Source: VKMB-3413 sp041027365
Lineage (GTDB): Bacteria > Pseudomonadota > Alphaproteobacteria > Rhizobiales > Rhizobiaceae
DNA length: 64,000 bases
NCBI RefSeq assembly: GCF_041027365.1
Contig: NZ_JBFTEH010000011.1
Location: 113,575 to 177,574 of the forward strand
Reading direction: 5' to 3'
In this document: in pieces, positions 46,820-55,904 of the stretch
Numbering within the stretch: position 1 is the stretch's first letter
Layout of the letters: each line of letters starts with the position of its first letter
Made by a program: the position numbers and the translations under genes
Notes under the pieces: model-generated
The model's input: the letters and a program-made list of their open reading frames with translations, nothing else
Databases searched by the model: none
What the model was told of the DNA's origin: nothing

Positions 46820-46846
46820 TGATAAGTGCATCATATAGGTTTTTCG
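46820..46846. promoter_or_regulatory. Shared catabolic-cluster motif, site 3, with TGAT-N6-ATCA repeat
   Basis: TGAT-N6-ATCA (46820-46833) is followed by ATATAGGTTTTTCGG, core TAGGTTTTTCG at 46836-46846. It lies in the divergent gap between gntR and the first CoA-transferase, where autoregulation would be expected. Confidence 0.58.
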
Positions 46847-46855
46847 GAGGAAGAC

Positions 46856-48079
46856 ATGGCGGGGCCGCTGTCGCATCTCAGGGTACTCGACCTCAGCCGC
46901 GTCTTCGCGGGGCCGTGGGCCGCCCAGATGCTTGCGGATTTCGGCGCCGACGTCATCAAGGTCGAGCACGTCAAGGGCGGCGACGACGTCCGCCGCATGG
47001 GCGTGCCGCATCTCGGCGCGGACGGCCGGCCGACCGGCGAGACCTCGTCCTTCCTCGCGATGAACCGGGGCAAGCGCTCCGTCGCGCTCGACCTGTCGAC
47101 CGCGGCCGGCCAGGAAGCCCTGCTGCGGCTGGTCGACGGGGCCGATATCCTGATCGAGAACTTCAAGGTCGGCAACCTCGCCCGGTTCGGTCTCGACGCC
47201 GTCGCGGTCGCCAAGCGCAACCCGCGCATCGTCTACTGCTCGATCACCGGCTTCGGGCAGACCGGACCGATGGCGGCGCGGCCCGGCTACGACCCGATCT
47301 TCCAGGCGATGAGCGGCGTCCTCTCGATCACCGGCCAGCCGGACGGGCATCCGGGCGCCGGCCCCGCCCTCGTCGGCTACTCCATCTCCGACATCACGGC
47401 CGGGCAATACGCGGTCTCGGCGATTCTCGCGGCGATCGCGCATCGCGACGCGGTCTCCGGCCTCGGCCAGGCGATCGACATCGCGCTGCTCGACACGCAG
47501 ATCCATGCGGCCTCGCACATGGCTATGAACTGGCTGTCGTCCGGCACGCTGCCGCGGCGAAACGGCACCGCATCGCAGATCACCTGCCCGTGGCAGAGTT
47601 TCGACTGCGCCGACCGGCCGATCATGATCGCGGTCGGAAACGACGCCCAGTTCCGCCGCTTGGCGGTCCTGCTCGACCTGGGCGAGCTTGCCGACGATCC
47701 GCGCTTTGCGACCAACCTTCTGCGCGTCGAGAACGCCGACGTCCTGATCCCCCTGCTCGCCGACCGCCTGAAGGCGGACGTCGCCGACGCCTGGTTTGCC
47801 CGCCTGGAAGAAGCCGGCATCCCGTCCGGTCCGCTCAACAGCTTCGCCGACGTCTTCGAGATGGATCAGGTGAAGGCGCGAGACCTCATCGTCGAAGCCG
47901 AGCATGCGAAGGCCGGCCCGATCAGGATGATCCGCAACCCGGTCCGCTTCTCCGCCACGTCGACGGGCGCCGATCTGCCGCCCCCGGTCTTTGCCGCCCA
48001 CACCGATGCCGTGCTCGCGGAGATCGGCTATTCGTCCGAGGAAATCGCCGCGCTGAAGGCGGCAGGCGCTGCCCGCTGA
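46856..48079 (+). CDS. Class III CoA-transferase (CaiB/BaiF family), copy 1
   Basis: 407 residues. The start VLDLSRVFAGPWAAQMLADFGADVIKVE is the family signature, and the catalytic Asp follows near residue 165-170 (ALLDTQIHAAS-type position). It moves CoA from one acyl-CoA to a free acid, usually to activate a substrate for catabolism. The ATG at 46856 has a strong GGAGG site. A paralogue (56533-57844) starts with almost the same residues, so the cluster activates two acids or makes a two-step exchange. It is convergent with the flavin reductase gene. Confidence 0.92.
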   Translation: MAGPLSHLRVLDLSRVFAGPWAAQMLADFGADVIKVEHVKGGDDVRRMGVPHLGADGRPTGETSSFLAMNRGKRSVALDLSTAAGQEALLRLVDGADILIENFKVGNLARFGLDAVAVAKRNPRIVYCSITGFGQTGPMAARPGYDPIFQAMSGVLSITGQPDGHPGAGPALVGYSISDITAGQYAVSAILAAIAHRDAVSGLGQAIDIALLDTQIHAASHMAMNWLSSGTLPRRNGTASQITCPWQSFDCADRPIMIAVGNDAQFRRLAVLLDLGELADDPRFATNLLRVENADVLIPLLADRLKADVADAWFARLEEAGIPSGPLNSFADVFEMDQVKARDLIVEAEHAKAGPIRMIRNPVRFSATSTGADLPPPVFAAHTDAVLAEIGYSSEEIAALKAAGAAR

Positions 48080-48169
48080 ACCGCCTCCCCGGGCGCGCAG
48101 GAGGAGGACGGGGCGCGGAGCATGAACGCGGATCGTCCTCGCACGGAGCGGGGGCCCGGCCGGCACGGG

Positions 48170-48826
48170 TCAGGCAGGATCGGCGTCGATCCAGCCCTTC
48201 TCGCGGGCCTCAGCCAGCGCCAGGTCCGGATCGGGGCGCAGCATCTCGAAGACCCTGTCGGTGACGGAATAGTCCATGTAGCCGAGCCGCGCGAGCGGGC
48301 GGACCCGGGTCGTGTCGACGCGCCCCTCGGTCAGGACGCTATCGGCGATGTGGATGCCCACGACCTCGCCGATGACCACGGTCGTGGCGCAGGCGAGACC
48401 GCTCTTCGGGACCAGCGGGATCGTCTGGTAGAGGATGCATTCCAGCGAGATCGGGCTCTCGGCCACGCAAGGCGCCGCGATATTCCGGCAGGGGGCGGGC
48501 GTCAGGCCGGTCAGCTGGAACTCGTCGATATCGGCGCCGACCGTTGCCGAAGACAGGTTCATCGCCTCGCGAAGCTCGAAGGTTGCGACATTGACGGCGA
48601 ATTCGCCTGCAGCCTCGATGTTCTCCAGCGAATGCTTGCGCGGGGTGGAAGAGAACATCACCATCGGCGGGGTACCGGCGACGGCATTGAAGAAGCTGTA
48701 GGGGGCAAGGTTCGGCGTGCCGTCGGGCGCGCGGCTGGAGATCCAGCCGATCGGCCTCGGCGTCACGAGGGCCGTCCAGGGATTGTGCGGCAGGCCGTGG
48801 GCGTCGGTCCGCGGATCGTAGAACAT
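48170..48826 (-). CDS. Flavin reductase-like, FMN-binding split-barrel protein
   Basis: 218 residues with ALVTPRPIGWISSRAPDG and NLAPYSFFNAVAGTPPMVM, the FMN-binding motifs of the DIM6/NTAB flavin reductase family. It supplies reduced flavin to a monooxygenase, or acts on its own as an FMN-dependent enzyme; no flavin monooxygenase partner is in the window. The ATG at 48826 is preferred; a TTG at 48835 would overlap the stop of the ABC ATPase (TTGA). It is the last gene of the leftward ABC-importer operon, which is unusual for a flavin reductase. Confidence 0.86.
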   Translation of the reverse strand: MFYDPRTDAHGLPHNPWTALVTPRPIGWISSRAPDGTPNLAPYSFFNAVAGTPPMVMFSSTPRKHSLENIEAAGEFAVNVATFELREAMNLSSATVGADIDEFQLTGLTPAPCRNIAAPCVAESPISLECILYQTIPLVPKSGLACATTVVIGEVVGIHIADSVLTEGRVDTTRVRPLARLGYMDYSVTDRVFEMLRPDPDLALAEAREKGWIDADPA

Positions 48827-48831
48827 GCGCG

Positions 48832-49959
48832 TCAACCTCTGGCGACCGCGAGGGCGGCTTCCGGCGGGAACCGCATCGTAACCGCACTGCCGAGATCGAA
48901 GGGCGTCGCCGGAGCGGCCTCGACCCGGAAGATCTGCGCGGAGTTCTCCGGCCGGATCTCGTAATGGACGACGTTGCCGAGAAAGCTCGCCGCCGTGACC
49001 TCGCCGCGCAGGACGTTCTGGGTACCGTCCGCGGCGGCCGCAGGACCGGCACCGGCGTCTAGGACGATGTCCTCCGGCCGGATCGAGATGGCGACGTCGG
49101 GCCCGACGCCGTTACGGGCCCGGCAGCGGATCTCCCCGCCGCCTTCGAGCCGGACCGAACGGCAGGGCCCGACACCGGCACCGTCCGCCCCCACGCGTCC
49201 GCGCAGGATGTTCGTGTGGCCGACGAAGCCCGCGACGAACTCGTTGACGGGGCTGAAATAGATATCGCGCGGCGAACCGACCTGAACCATCCGGCCCTTT
49301 TCGATGACCGCGATGACGTCCGACATCGCCAGCGCCTCCGATTGGTCGTGCGTGACGTAGACCGCGGTGATGCCGAGTTCGCGCTGCAGGCGCTTGAGTT
49401 CCAGGCGCATTTCCTCGCGCAGCGAGGCGTCGAGATTGGAGAGCGGCTCGTCGAGAAGCAGAAGCTTCGGCCGGTGGACGATCGCCCGGGCCAGCGCGAC
49501 ACGCTGCTGCTGGCCGCCGGAAAGCTGCGTCGCCGAGCGCTGCGCATAGCCGCCGAGGCCGACGATATCGAGTGCCTCGCCCACCGCCGTCTTGATCTCC
49601 GCCCCGCTATAGCGCCGGTCCTTCGAGACACGCATGGGAAAGGCGACGTTCTCGAAGACGCTCATGTGCGGCCAGATCGCATAGGACTGGAACACCATGC
49701 CGATATTGCGCCGATGCAGCGGAACGGCGATCCCGGCCTGCCGGTCGTAGAGCGGCGTTCCGCCGACGATGATGCGGCCGGAATCGGGCGTCTCCAGACC
49801 GGCGATGCATCGGAGCGTCGTCGTCTTGCCGCATCCCGACGGCCCGAGCAGGGTGAAGAACGTTCCCGCCGAGAGGTCGATGTCGGCATCGCGGATGCCG
49901 CCGGCGAACTCGCCGGGCCGGGCGGGATAGACCTTGGTCAGTTTCTCGAGTTTCAGCAT
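48832..49959 (-). CDS. ABC importer ATPase (Fe3+/spermidine/AEP type)
   Basis: 375 residues. Walker A GPSGCGKTTT, signature LSGGQQQRVALARA, Walker B LLLLDEPLSNLDASLRE and the H-loop VTHDQSEAL are all in place. A C-terminal TOBE-like regulatory domain follows (~270-375). It powers the permease encoded 17 bases upstream. The class carries Fe3+, phosphonates, polyamines or organic acids. Its place inside a catabolic cluster points to an organic acid. Confidence 0.93.
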   Translation of the reverse strand: MLKLEKLTKVYPARPGEFAGGIRDADIDLSAGTFFTLLGPSGCGKTTTLRCIAGLETPDSGRIIVGGTPLYDRQAGIAVPLHRRNIGMVFQSYAIWPHMSVFENVAFPMRVSKDRRYSGAEIKTAVGEALDIVGLGGYAQRSATQLSGGQQQRVALARAIVHRPKLLLLDEPLSNLDASLREEMRLELKRLQRELGITAVYVTHDQSEALAMSDVIAVIEKGRMVQVGSPRDIYFSPVNEFVAGFVGHTNILRGRVGADGAGVGPCRSVRLEGGGEIRCRARNGVGPDVAISIRPEDIVLDAGAGPAAAADGTQNVLRGEVTAASFLGNVVHYEIRPENSAQIFRVEAAPATPFDLGSAVTMRFPPEAALAVARG

Positions 49960-49976
49960 GGCGATCCCTCCCCGGA

Positions 49977-51731
49977 TCAATGCGCACCGGCACCGCCGGC
50001 CCGGCCGCCGGCGAGGTAGAAGACCGAGGCCACCAGCGTCATGACGGCCGCCCAGATCAGGCCGAAGGCCGCCAGTTCCCCGCCCTGGCCGTTCACCCAC
50101 AGGTCGTACATGCCGACCGCGACGACCGGGCTGCTCGGACCGGACAGAAGCACGGCGACCGCCAGTTCCTTGGTGGCGATGAGGAAGATGAACAGCCAGC
50201 CGGACAGGAGCGCAGGCGACAGGAGCGGCGCAATCACCCGCCGCAGGCTCTGCAGCGGCGTCGCCCCCGAAGCCCCGGCCGCTTCCTCCAACTCGTTGGA
50301 AATCTGCAGCACGCCCGCATAGGTGTAGCGCAGTCCATAGGGCAGGTAGCGGACGGTGTAGGCGATCGCCAGCGCCCAGATGGTGCCGTAGATCGGCAGC
50401 GGCACCGACAGGAAGATCATCAGGAAGGCGACGCCCATGACGATGCCGGGAAACACCAGCGGCATCGTCGCCAGCTGATCCACGAACTGCGCCCCGGCCT
50501 TTCGCCTTGCGCTCAGCCAGCCGGTGAACAGCGCGAGGATCATCCCGACCGACGCCGCCACGACGCCGACGATCAGCGTGTTGATGGCGAGCGTGCGGTA
50601 GTATTCGGAGGAGAGCACGGTCGCGAAGTTGGCGAGGCTGAACTGCGCGACCCCCGAAGGCCGCATCGGCCGCATGTAGGGCAGCAGTGACAGCCACAGC
50701 AGCGCCAGCAGCGGCAGGACGAGGACGATCAGGAAATTGAAGATCACCAGCGCGTCGCCGACGGGGCGCCACTTGCCGAGATCGAACTGGCGCGGCCGGT
50801 AGCCCTTGCCGGTGACCGTGGAATAGCGGCCGGCATTGCGCGACAGCTTGCCGTAGAAGTGCAGGAGGATGGCGACGGCGACGAGCAGCACGACCGAATA
50901 GGCGCTGGCATAGCCGAGATCCGGCGGGATCGACTCCTTGATCGAGCGGTAGACGTCCGTGGTCAGCACGTCGACATTGCCCGGCATGCCGACGAGCGCG
51001 GGCACTTCGAACGCTTCGATGGCGCGGATGAAGACGAAGAGCGCCAGCGCCGCGATCGCCGGGGTCGCCATCCGGATCGACACCGACCAGACCGTCCGCA
51101 GGACGCCCGCCCCGCTCATCCGCGCCGCTTCCTCAAGATCGGCGTTGGCGGAGCGGAAGGTCGAGGACAGGAGGAGAAAGACCAGCGGCGACCACAGGAA
51201 GCCCTCGATCAGGATCATTCCGGTGAGCGAGTACGGGTTGAACAGCACCTGCCGCGTTCCGGTCATCGTGCGCCAGGCGTCGTTGAACGGGCCGGAGCGG
51301 CCGAGCAGGAACAGCCAGGCGCTGACATAGAGGATGTAGGGCGTGCCCATCGAGATGACGGTGGTCAGATAGGCGAGCGCCTTGAAGCGCGTGTTGGTGC
51401 GCTCGACCAGCCAGGCCAGCGTGCCCCCGAACAGCAGCGCCACCACCGTCGAGAAGAGCGCGAATGTCAGCGAGTTGACGAGCGTCCGGTAGAGGTCGGG
51501 ATTGGTGAAGAAGCGCAGGTAGTGCGTCAGCGTCCAGCCGCCGACAGTCGCGTCCGGATTGGTGATCGACAGCGAGCGGAGCAGGAGGATGATCGCCGGC
51601 GGGGCGACGAGGATGCCGAGGATGATCGCAAGAGCGATGACGAGCACACGCGTCTGATCCAGCCTCAGCCACGAGGCGCGCGCACCGGCCTTCTGCTGGG
51701 ATACGCGCGGCCAATCCTGTTCGATCGTCAT
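49977..51731 (-). CDS. ABC importer permease, fused double-domain (FbpB type)
   Basis: 584 residues with about twelve membrane helices in two similar halves. Each half has a cytoplasmic EAA-type loop (EAARMSGAGVLRTVWSVSI in the first half; EEAAGASGATPLQSLRRV in the second). This fused layout is typical of Fe3+-type importers (FbpB/AfuB) and of ThiP. It sits between the ATPase and the two binding proteins. The N-terminal ~20 residues are polar. Confidence 0.92.
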   Translation of the reverse strand: MTIEQDWPRVSQQKAGARASWLRLDQTRVLVIALAIILGILVAPPAIILLLRSLSITNPDATVGGWTLTHYLRFFTNPDLYRTLVNSLTFALFSTVVALLFGGTLAWLVERTNTRFKALAYLTTVISMGTPYILYVSAWLFLLGRSGPFNDAWRTMTGTRQVLFNPYSLTGMILIEGFLWSPLVFLLLSSTFRSANADLEEAARMSGAGVLRTVWSVSIRMATPAIAALALFVFIRAIEAFEVPALVGMPGNVDVLTTDVYRSIKESIPPDLGYASAYSVVLLVAVAILLHFYGKLSRNAGRYSTVTGKGYRPRQFDLGKWRPVGDALVIFNFLIVLVLPLLALLWLSLLPYMRPMRPSGVAQFSLANFATVLSSEYYRTLAINTLIVGVVAASVGMILALFTGWLSARRKAGAQFVDQLATMPLVFPGIVMGVAFLMIFLSVPLPIYGTIWALAIAYTVRYLPYGLRYTYAGVLQISNELEEAAGASGATPLQSLRRVIAPLLSPALLSGWLFIFLIATKELAVAVLLSGPSSPVVAVGMYDLWVNGQGGELAAFGLIWAAVMTLVASVFYLAGGRAGGAGAH

Positions 51732-51779
51732 CTTCTCTCTTTCCCGCAGCGCGAAGCTTCGGCGAGACGCAGGCGCGTC

Positions 51780-52823
51780 TCACATGAACTTCTTGTCGAG
51801 CAGCCCGATCCAGGTCTTGAGGTTGTCCGCGACGATGGTCGGAGACATGAACGTCGTCTCGAAGGGCTTCGGCCCGGTCGGCAGCAGCGTCGGGATGGCC
51901 GCGTCGACGCCAGGCCGGCTCGGAAGATAGTTGGTCGAGGCGAGCACCCTCTGCCCCTCGTCGGACAGCAGCCAGTCGATGAACAGCTTGCCGGCATTGG
52001 GGTGCGGTGCGCCCTTGATCAGGCCGAGAAGGCTCGCGCTCGACACCAGCGGCTCCATATGGAGCCATTCGATGGGGGCCCCCTTGGCCTTGGAGATCGC
52101 GACATGGTGGTTGAACACCATGAGGCCCATCGGGAAGTCGCCGACGATCACCCGGTCGAGGACCGTACGCTGCGAGGAGTTCATGTTGGTGACCTTCTGG
52201 GCGGCGAGCTTGTCGAGATAAGCCATCCCCTGCTCCTCGCCCTTGGCCATCAGCATGTTGCCGAGGAAACCCGGTGCGGCGACGGGCTCGGGCACGACCG
52301 ACCAGACGAGCTGGTTCTTCCATTTCGGATCGAGGAGGTCGTTGAACGTCTTCGGCGCCTCGTCCGCCGAGACGAGGTCGGTGTTGTAGGCCGCCGTCAG
52401 GTAATAGAAGTTCAGCGCATGCCAGCTGCCGTCTGCGGCCTTGAACTTGTCCGGATAGGCCGCAGCGCTGTCCGGCTTGTAGGGTTCGACGAAGCCGGCG
52501 GGCATGACGGAGGAGAAGGTCGCCGTGCCGTCGAAGACGTCGCCCATCATCCGGCCGGCCTGACCTTCGTTGATGATCTTGAGCGCCGTGTCGCCGGAGC
52601 CGGCACGGGTGAACTCGACGGCGATCTTGGGGTATCTCTTCATGAACGCGGCGGCCAGCGGGCGCACGGACTGGTCGACGATCATCGTCGTATACCAGGT
52701 GACCTTGCCCTCCGCCTCCGCCGCCGCGACGAGGTCAGGACCGGCGGCATGCGCCCGCGTCCAGGGAAACAGGCCGGATGCGGCGAGTGCGCCGAGGCCG
52801 AAGGTCACTTCACGTCTGTTCAT
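51780..52823 (-). CDS. Periplasmic solute-binding protein, copy 1 (twin-arginine-like signal)
   Basis: 347 residues. The signal begins MNRREVTFGLGALAASG, which resembles a Tat signal and ends near AHA (26). The mature part matches the extracellular-binding family 1/6 of Fe3+-type importers (VTWYTTMIVDQSVRPLAAAF; SQRTVLDRVIVGDFPMGLM; RVLASTNYLPSRPGV). No tyrosine pair typical of FbpA iron binding stands out, so the ligand is more likely organic. A close paralogue lies directly upstream. Confidence 0.9.
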   Translation of the reverse strand: MNRREVTFGLGALAASGLFPWTRAHAAGPDLVAAAEAEGKVTWYTTMIVDQSVRPLAAAFMKRYPKIAVEFTRAGSGDTALKIINEGQAGRMMGDVFDGTATFSSVMPAGFVEPYKPDSAAAYPDKFKAADGSWHALNFYYLTAAYNTDLVSADEAPKTFNDLLDPKWKNQLVWSVVPEPVAAPGFLGNMLMAKGEEQGMAYLDKLAAQKVTNMNSSQRTVLDRVIVGDFPMGLMVFNHHVAISKAKGAPIEWLHMEPLVSSASLLGLIKGAPHPNAGKLFIDWLLSDEGQRVLASTNYLPSRPGVDAAIPTLLPTGPKPFETTFMSPTIVADNLKTWIGLLDKKFM

Positions 52824-52862
52824 GCTTTCCTCCCATCGCCCGACGGCGTGCGTCCGTCTTCT

Positions 52863-53918
52863 TCAGCGGAAAAGCTGATTGAAGATCTTGATCCACTTCG
52901 GAAGCCCTTCCGAAACGACCTCCGGCGTCATCATGGTGACCTTGAAGGGCCGCGGTCCGTTGGCCATCAGATCCGGGACCTTCGCCGCGACGTTCGGATT
53001 GGTCGGCAGGTACATGCCCTTGGCGAGCACAGTCTGCCCTTCCTTGGACAGGATGAAGTCGATCAGGAGCTTGCCGGCATTGGGATGCGGAGCGCCGCGC
53101 ACGAGGCCGACCGTATTGGGGCTGGCGATCACCGGCTCCATGCGCAGCCAGTCGACCGGGGCGCCCTTGGCGGCGCTGATCGGCGAATGGTGCGTGTAGG
53201 TCATCAGGGCGAGCGGAAAGTCGCCGACGATGACCCGGTCGAGCACGGTGCGCTGGCTCGTGTCCATGTTGGTGATCTTCTGGGCGGCGAGCTTGTGGAG
53301 ATAGTCCATCCCCTTCTCCTGGCCCATCGTCATCAGGATGTTGCCGATGAAGCCCGGCGCGCCCGACTCCTGCGGCACGACCGACCAGACCATCTGGTTC
53401 TTCCATTTCGGATCGAGCAGATCCTGATACGTCTTCGGCGCATCGTCCTTGGAGACCATGTCGGTGTTGATCGCCGCCGAGAGGTAATAGACGTTCGGCG
53501 CCGCCCAGTAGCCGTCAGGGCCCTTGTATTCGGCAGGGATTTCGGCGGCGGAATCGGCGACATAAGGTTCCACGAGGTTCGCCGGGCGCAGCACGATATA
53601 GGCGCCGTTGCCGTCGAAGACGTCGCCCATGACGTGTCCGGCGGACGACTCGTTGACGATCTTCAAGGCCGTGTCGGAACTCGATGCCCGCGAGAACTGG
53701 ACGTCGATCTTCGGATATTTCTTCTCGAAGGCCGCGACCAGCGGACGGACCGCCTGGTCGACGATCATCGAGGTGTACCAGACGACCGTCCCCTCCTTCT
53801 CCGCCGCCTGAACCAGCTCCTGCGACGCCGCATCGGCCGGCGCCGCGGCCAAGGCCGCAGTCAATCCGATGGCAGCCGCGACGACCGTGGATCCAAGCTT
53901 CAGCCCTATGTTCCCCAT
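52863..53918 (-). CDS. Periplasmic solute-binding protein, copy 2
   Basis: 351 residues with a normal Sec signal (1-26, ending ADA). It shares long stretches with copy 1 (WYTSMIVDQAVRPLVAAF; SQRTVLDRVIVGDFPLALM; GAPHPNAGKLLIDFILS), so the two are tandem duplicates serving one permease. The different signals and loops suggest divergent ligands or conditions. The start is the ATG at 53918 (MGNIGLKLG). It is the first gene of the ABC-importer operon. The cluster motif lies ~75 bases upstream. Confidence 0.9.
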   Translation of the reverse strand: MGNIGLKLGSTVVAAAIGLTAALAAAPADAASQELVQAAEKEGTVVWYTSMIVDQAVRPLVAAFEKKYPKIDVQFSRASSSDTALKIVNESSAGHVMGDVFDGNGAYIVLRPANLVEPYVADSAAEIPAEYKGPDGYWAAPNVYYLSAAINTDMVSKDDAPKTYQDLLDPKWKNQMVWSVVPQESGAPGFIGNILMTMGQEKGMDYLHKLAAQKITNMDTSQRTVLDRVIVGDFPLALMTYTHHSPISAAKGAPVDWLRMEPVIASPNTVGLVRGAPHPNAGKLLIDFILSKEGQTVLAKGMYLPTNPNVAAKVPDLMANGPRPFKVTMMTPEVVSEGLPKWIKIFNQLFR

Positions 53919-53990
53919 GCCTTGCCTCCCGAGCAGTGATGGCACCGGGAACACCGGGGTCCATCAGGAACGTTTTATAGTCTAGTTATA

Positions 53991-54001
53991 TAGCTTTTAC
54001 G
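53991..54001 (+). promoter_or_regulatory. Shared catabolic-cluster motif, site 4 (ABC-importer gap)
   Basis: TATATAGCTTTTACG, core TAGCTTTTACG, just past the 3' end of the upstream metallo-hydrolase gene and ~75 bases before the binding-protein start. Confidence 0.6.
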
Positions 54002-54023
54002 TCGTCAAAGCAAACGCCTCGGC

Positions 54024-54953
54024 TCATGCGATCTCCCGGAATTCCAGTGGCCCCGCCGCCTCCGGCAACGCGCTGCCGAACCGCGCGGGTTCGAACGAAT
54101 ATCCTGCCTTGAAGCGGCGCACGAACATCAGGTGCGGCGGAGCGACGTGGCACGGCGCGACGGCGATGTCGCGGTCCGCGACCTCGGCCAGGAGCGCCGC
54201 CCGGGTGGCCGCCGCCGTCTCCGGCTGGATGTCGACGGAGGAGTTCCAGTCCGGCCGCAGCACATGGACGGGATGATGCAGGACGTCGCCGCAGAAGACG
54301 ATGGTCCGCCCCTCGGAGCGGAGCCACAGCGCCAGTTGACCCGGCGTATGGCCGGCGGCCCCGACCGCCTTGAAGGTTCCGGCGACCTTGTCGCCGGGTG
54401 TCGTCCATCGCACCTGCCCAGCCCTCACGACCGGCATGACCGAGTCCTGGAACGAGCCGCCGTCGCTCGCCTCGCCGCGCCGGTCGAGAGCTTCGAACCA
54501 GTCGAAGTCGGCGCGCGGTATGTGATAGGCGGCGTCCGGAAAGGTCGGGACCCACCGGTCGCCCTGGCGCACCGTGTTCCAGCCGACATGGTCGGCGTGA
54601 AGGTGCGTCATGACGACGTCCGTGACCTGGTGCGGGGCCGCTCCGGCGGCGGCCAGCCAGTCCGGCACGACGGTGTTCATCATGTTGGCGCGCGGGGTGC
54701 GACGCGTCTTGCCGTTGCCGATGCCGGTGTCGACGAGGATCGTCCGGCCGCCGAGCCTGACGATCCAGATCGTCACGGAGATCACCAGACGATCGATCGC
54801 CTCGTACCAGTGCCGGCCTTCGAGCTTATCGCGATGCTCGGCGAGAACGGCGCGCTCGAGCTTCGGGAACAGCCTGTCCGGCACGTGGACCGGGCCGTAA
54901 TATTCCGACAGCGCCGTGACGGTCGCCGCGCCGATGCGCCAGCTGGAGATCAT
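54024..54953 (-). CDS. Metallo-beta-lactamase fold hydrolase (quorum-quencher/lactonase-like)
   Basis: 309 residues. The motif THLHADHVGWN (~105-115), GHTPGQLALWL and later CGDVLHHPVHV and APCHVAPPH give the full dinuclear zinc site. The group includes lactonases and related ester hydrolases. In this cluster it may open a lactone or cleave a CoA-ester/thioester intermediate; the true substrate is unknown. It overlaps the BKACE gene by four bases (ATGA), so both are made together. Confidence 0.85.
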   Translation of the reverse strand: MISSWRIGAATVTALSEYYGPVHVPDRLFPKLERAVLAEHRDKLEGRHWYEAIDRLVISVTIWIVRLGGRTILVDTGIGNGKTRRTPRANMMNTVVPDWLAAAGAAPHQVTDVVMTHLHADHVGWNTVRQGDRWVPTFPDAAYHIPRADFDWFEALDRRGEASDGGSFQDSVMPVVRAGQVRWTTPGDKVAGTFKAVGAAGHTPGQLALWLRSEGRTIVFCGDVLHHPVHVLRPDWNSSVDIQPETAAATRAALLAEVADRDIAVAPCHVAPPHLMFVRRFKAGYSFEPARFGSALPEAAGPLEFREIA

Positions 54954-55873
54954 GCCGTCCTGCCGGGCAGGCCGAGCAGCGAGCGCGCTTCCGGAACGCT
55001 TGCATGCCGGAAGTTGAGCTCGTGCAGGAGTTTGCGGATCTTCTCCACCTGCGCGGCATTCGAACGGTAGAGGACACCCTCCCGCTCGAAGAGATTGTCC
55101 TCCAGGCCAACGCGCAGATGCGTGCCCATCAGGGCGCCGCTGATCGCCGCCCGCATGTTGCCGGTTCCGGTGCCGTGGGTGAACAGCGCGCAATCGCGGC
55201 CGAACAGGCGCTCGGCGGTCTGCCTGAGATGCACGAGATGATCGATATGGGAGGTGATGCCGCCAAGGATGCCGGTCAGGAACTGGATGATCAGCGGTCG
55301 CCTGACGGTGCGGGTGGAGAGGTGGTGGTCGAGGATATGCAGGTGCCCGACGTCGTAGCACTCGAACTCCATCGCGATGTCGGCATCGATCAGCATGTCG
55401 ATCATCCGGCCGATCTTGCCGAAGGTGTTCGAGGTGACGACTTCGCGCACGCCCTCTCCGGCGAGGAGTTCGCGCTCCCAGTCATGGGCGAAGGCCGAGG
55501 CCTTCTGGTCGCTCGCCTTGGCGAAGCGGCCGTAGTTCATCGAACCGACGATGACCGTGGCGATCTCCGGCCGAAGCTCGATGACCGCCGACAGCCGCTC
55601 CTCGGCGGTCGAGCCGCGGGAGGCGGACATGTTGATCACGCCGTCGCAGCGCTCGCGGATGCCGCCGACGATGTCGCGCCACGGGCCGAGGTCGTTGCTC
55701 GGCCGCCCGTCCTCAGGATCGCGGGCGTGCAGATGCAGGATCGCGGCACCGGCGTCCGCGGCCTCCGTGGCTTGGGCCGCGATATCCTCCGGCCGCCAGG
55801 GCAGATGCGGGGACATCGAGGGCACAAGGCTGGAGCCGGTGACCGCGCAGGTGATGATCGTCGGGTCTGTCAT
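54950..55873 (-). CDS. BKACE family beta-keto acid cleavage enzyme (DUF849)
   Basis: 307 residues. The zinc ligands are visible in AAILHLHARDPE (His-x-His, ~47-49), and the HGTGTGN acetyl-CoA loop is also there. These enzymes cut a beta-keto acid with acetyl-CoA to give acetoacetate and an acyl-CoA. It tells us that the pathway makes a beta-keto acid. It is coupled to the metallo-hydrolase downstream and follows the CMD-like gene by 31 bases. Confidence 0.92.
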   Translation of the reverse strand: MTDPTIITCAVTGSSLVPSMSPHLPWRPEDIAAQATEAADAGAAILHLHARDPEDGRPSNDLGPWRDIVGGIRERCDGVINMSASRGSTAEERLSAVIELRPEIATVIVGSMNYGRFAKASDQKASAFAHDWERELLAGEGVREVVTSNTFGKIGRMIDMLIDADIAMEFECYDVGHLHILDHHLSTRTVRRPLIIQFLTGILGGITSHIDHLVHLRQTAERLFGRDCALFTHGTGTGNMRAAISGALMGTHLRVGLEDNLFEREGVLYRSNAAQVEKIRKLLHELNFRHASVPEARSLLGLPGRTA

Positions 55874-55904
55874 GTCGGGCGCCTCCCTCGCCGTCCGCCG
55901 TTGC

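Noticed and set aside
50859..53939. Open reading of about 1026 residues on the plus strand opposite the ABC permease and binding proteins
   Set aside because: Shadow of three genuine genes; the apparent internal repeats only mirror the two paralogous binding proteins.
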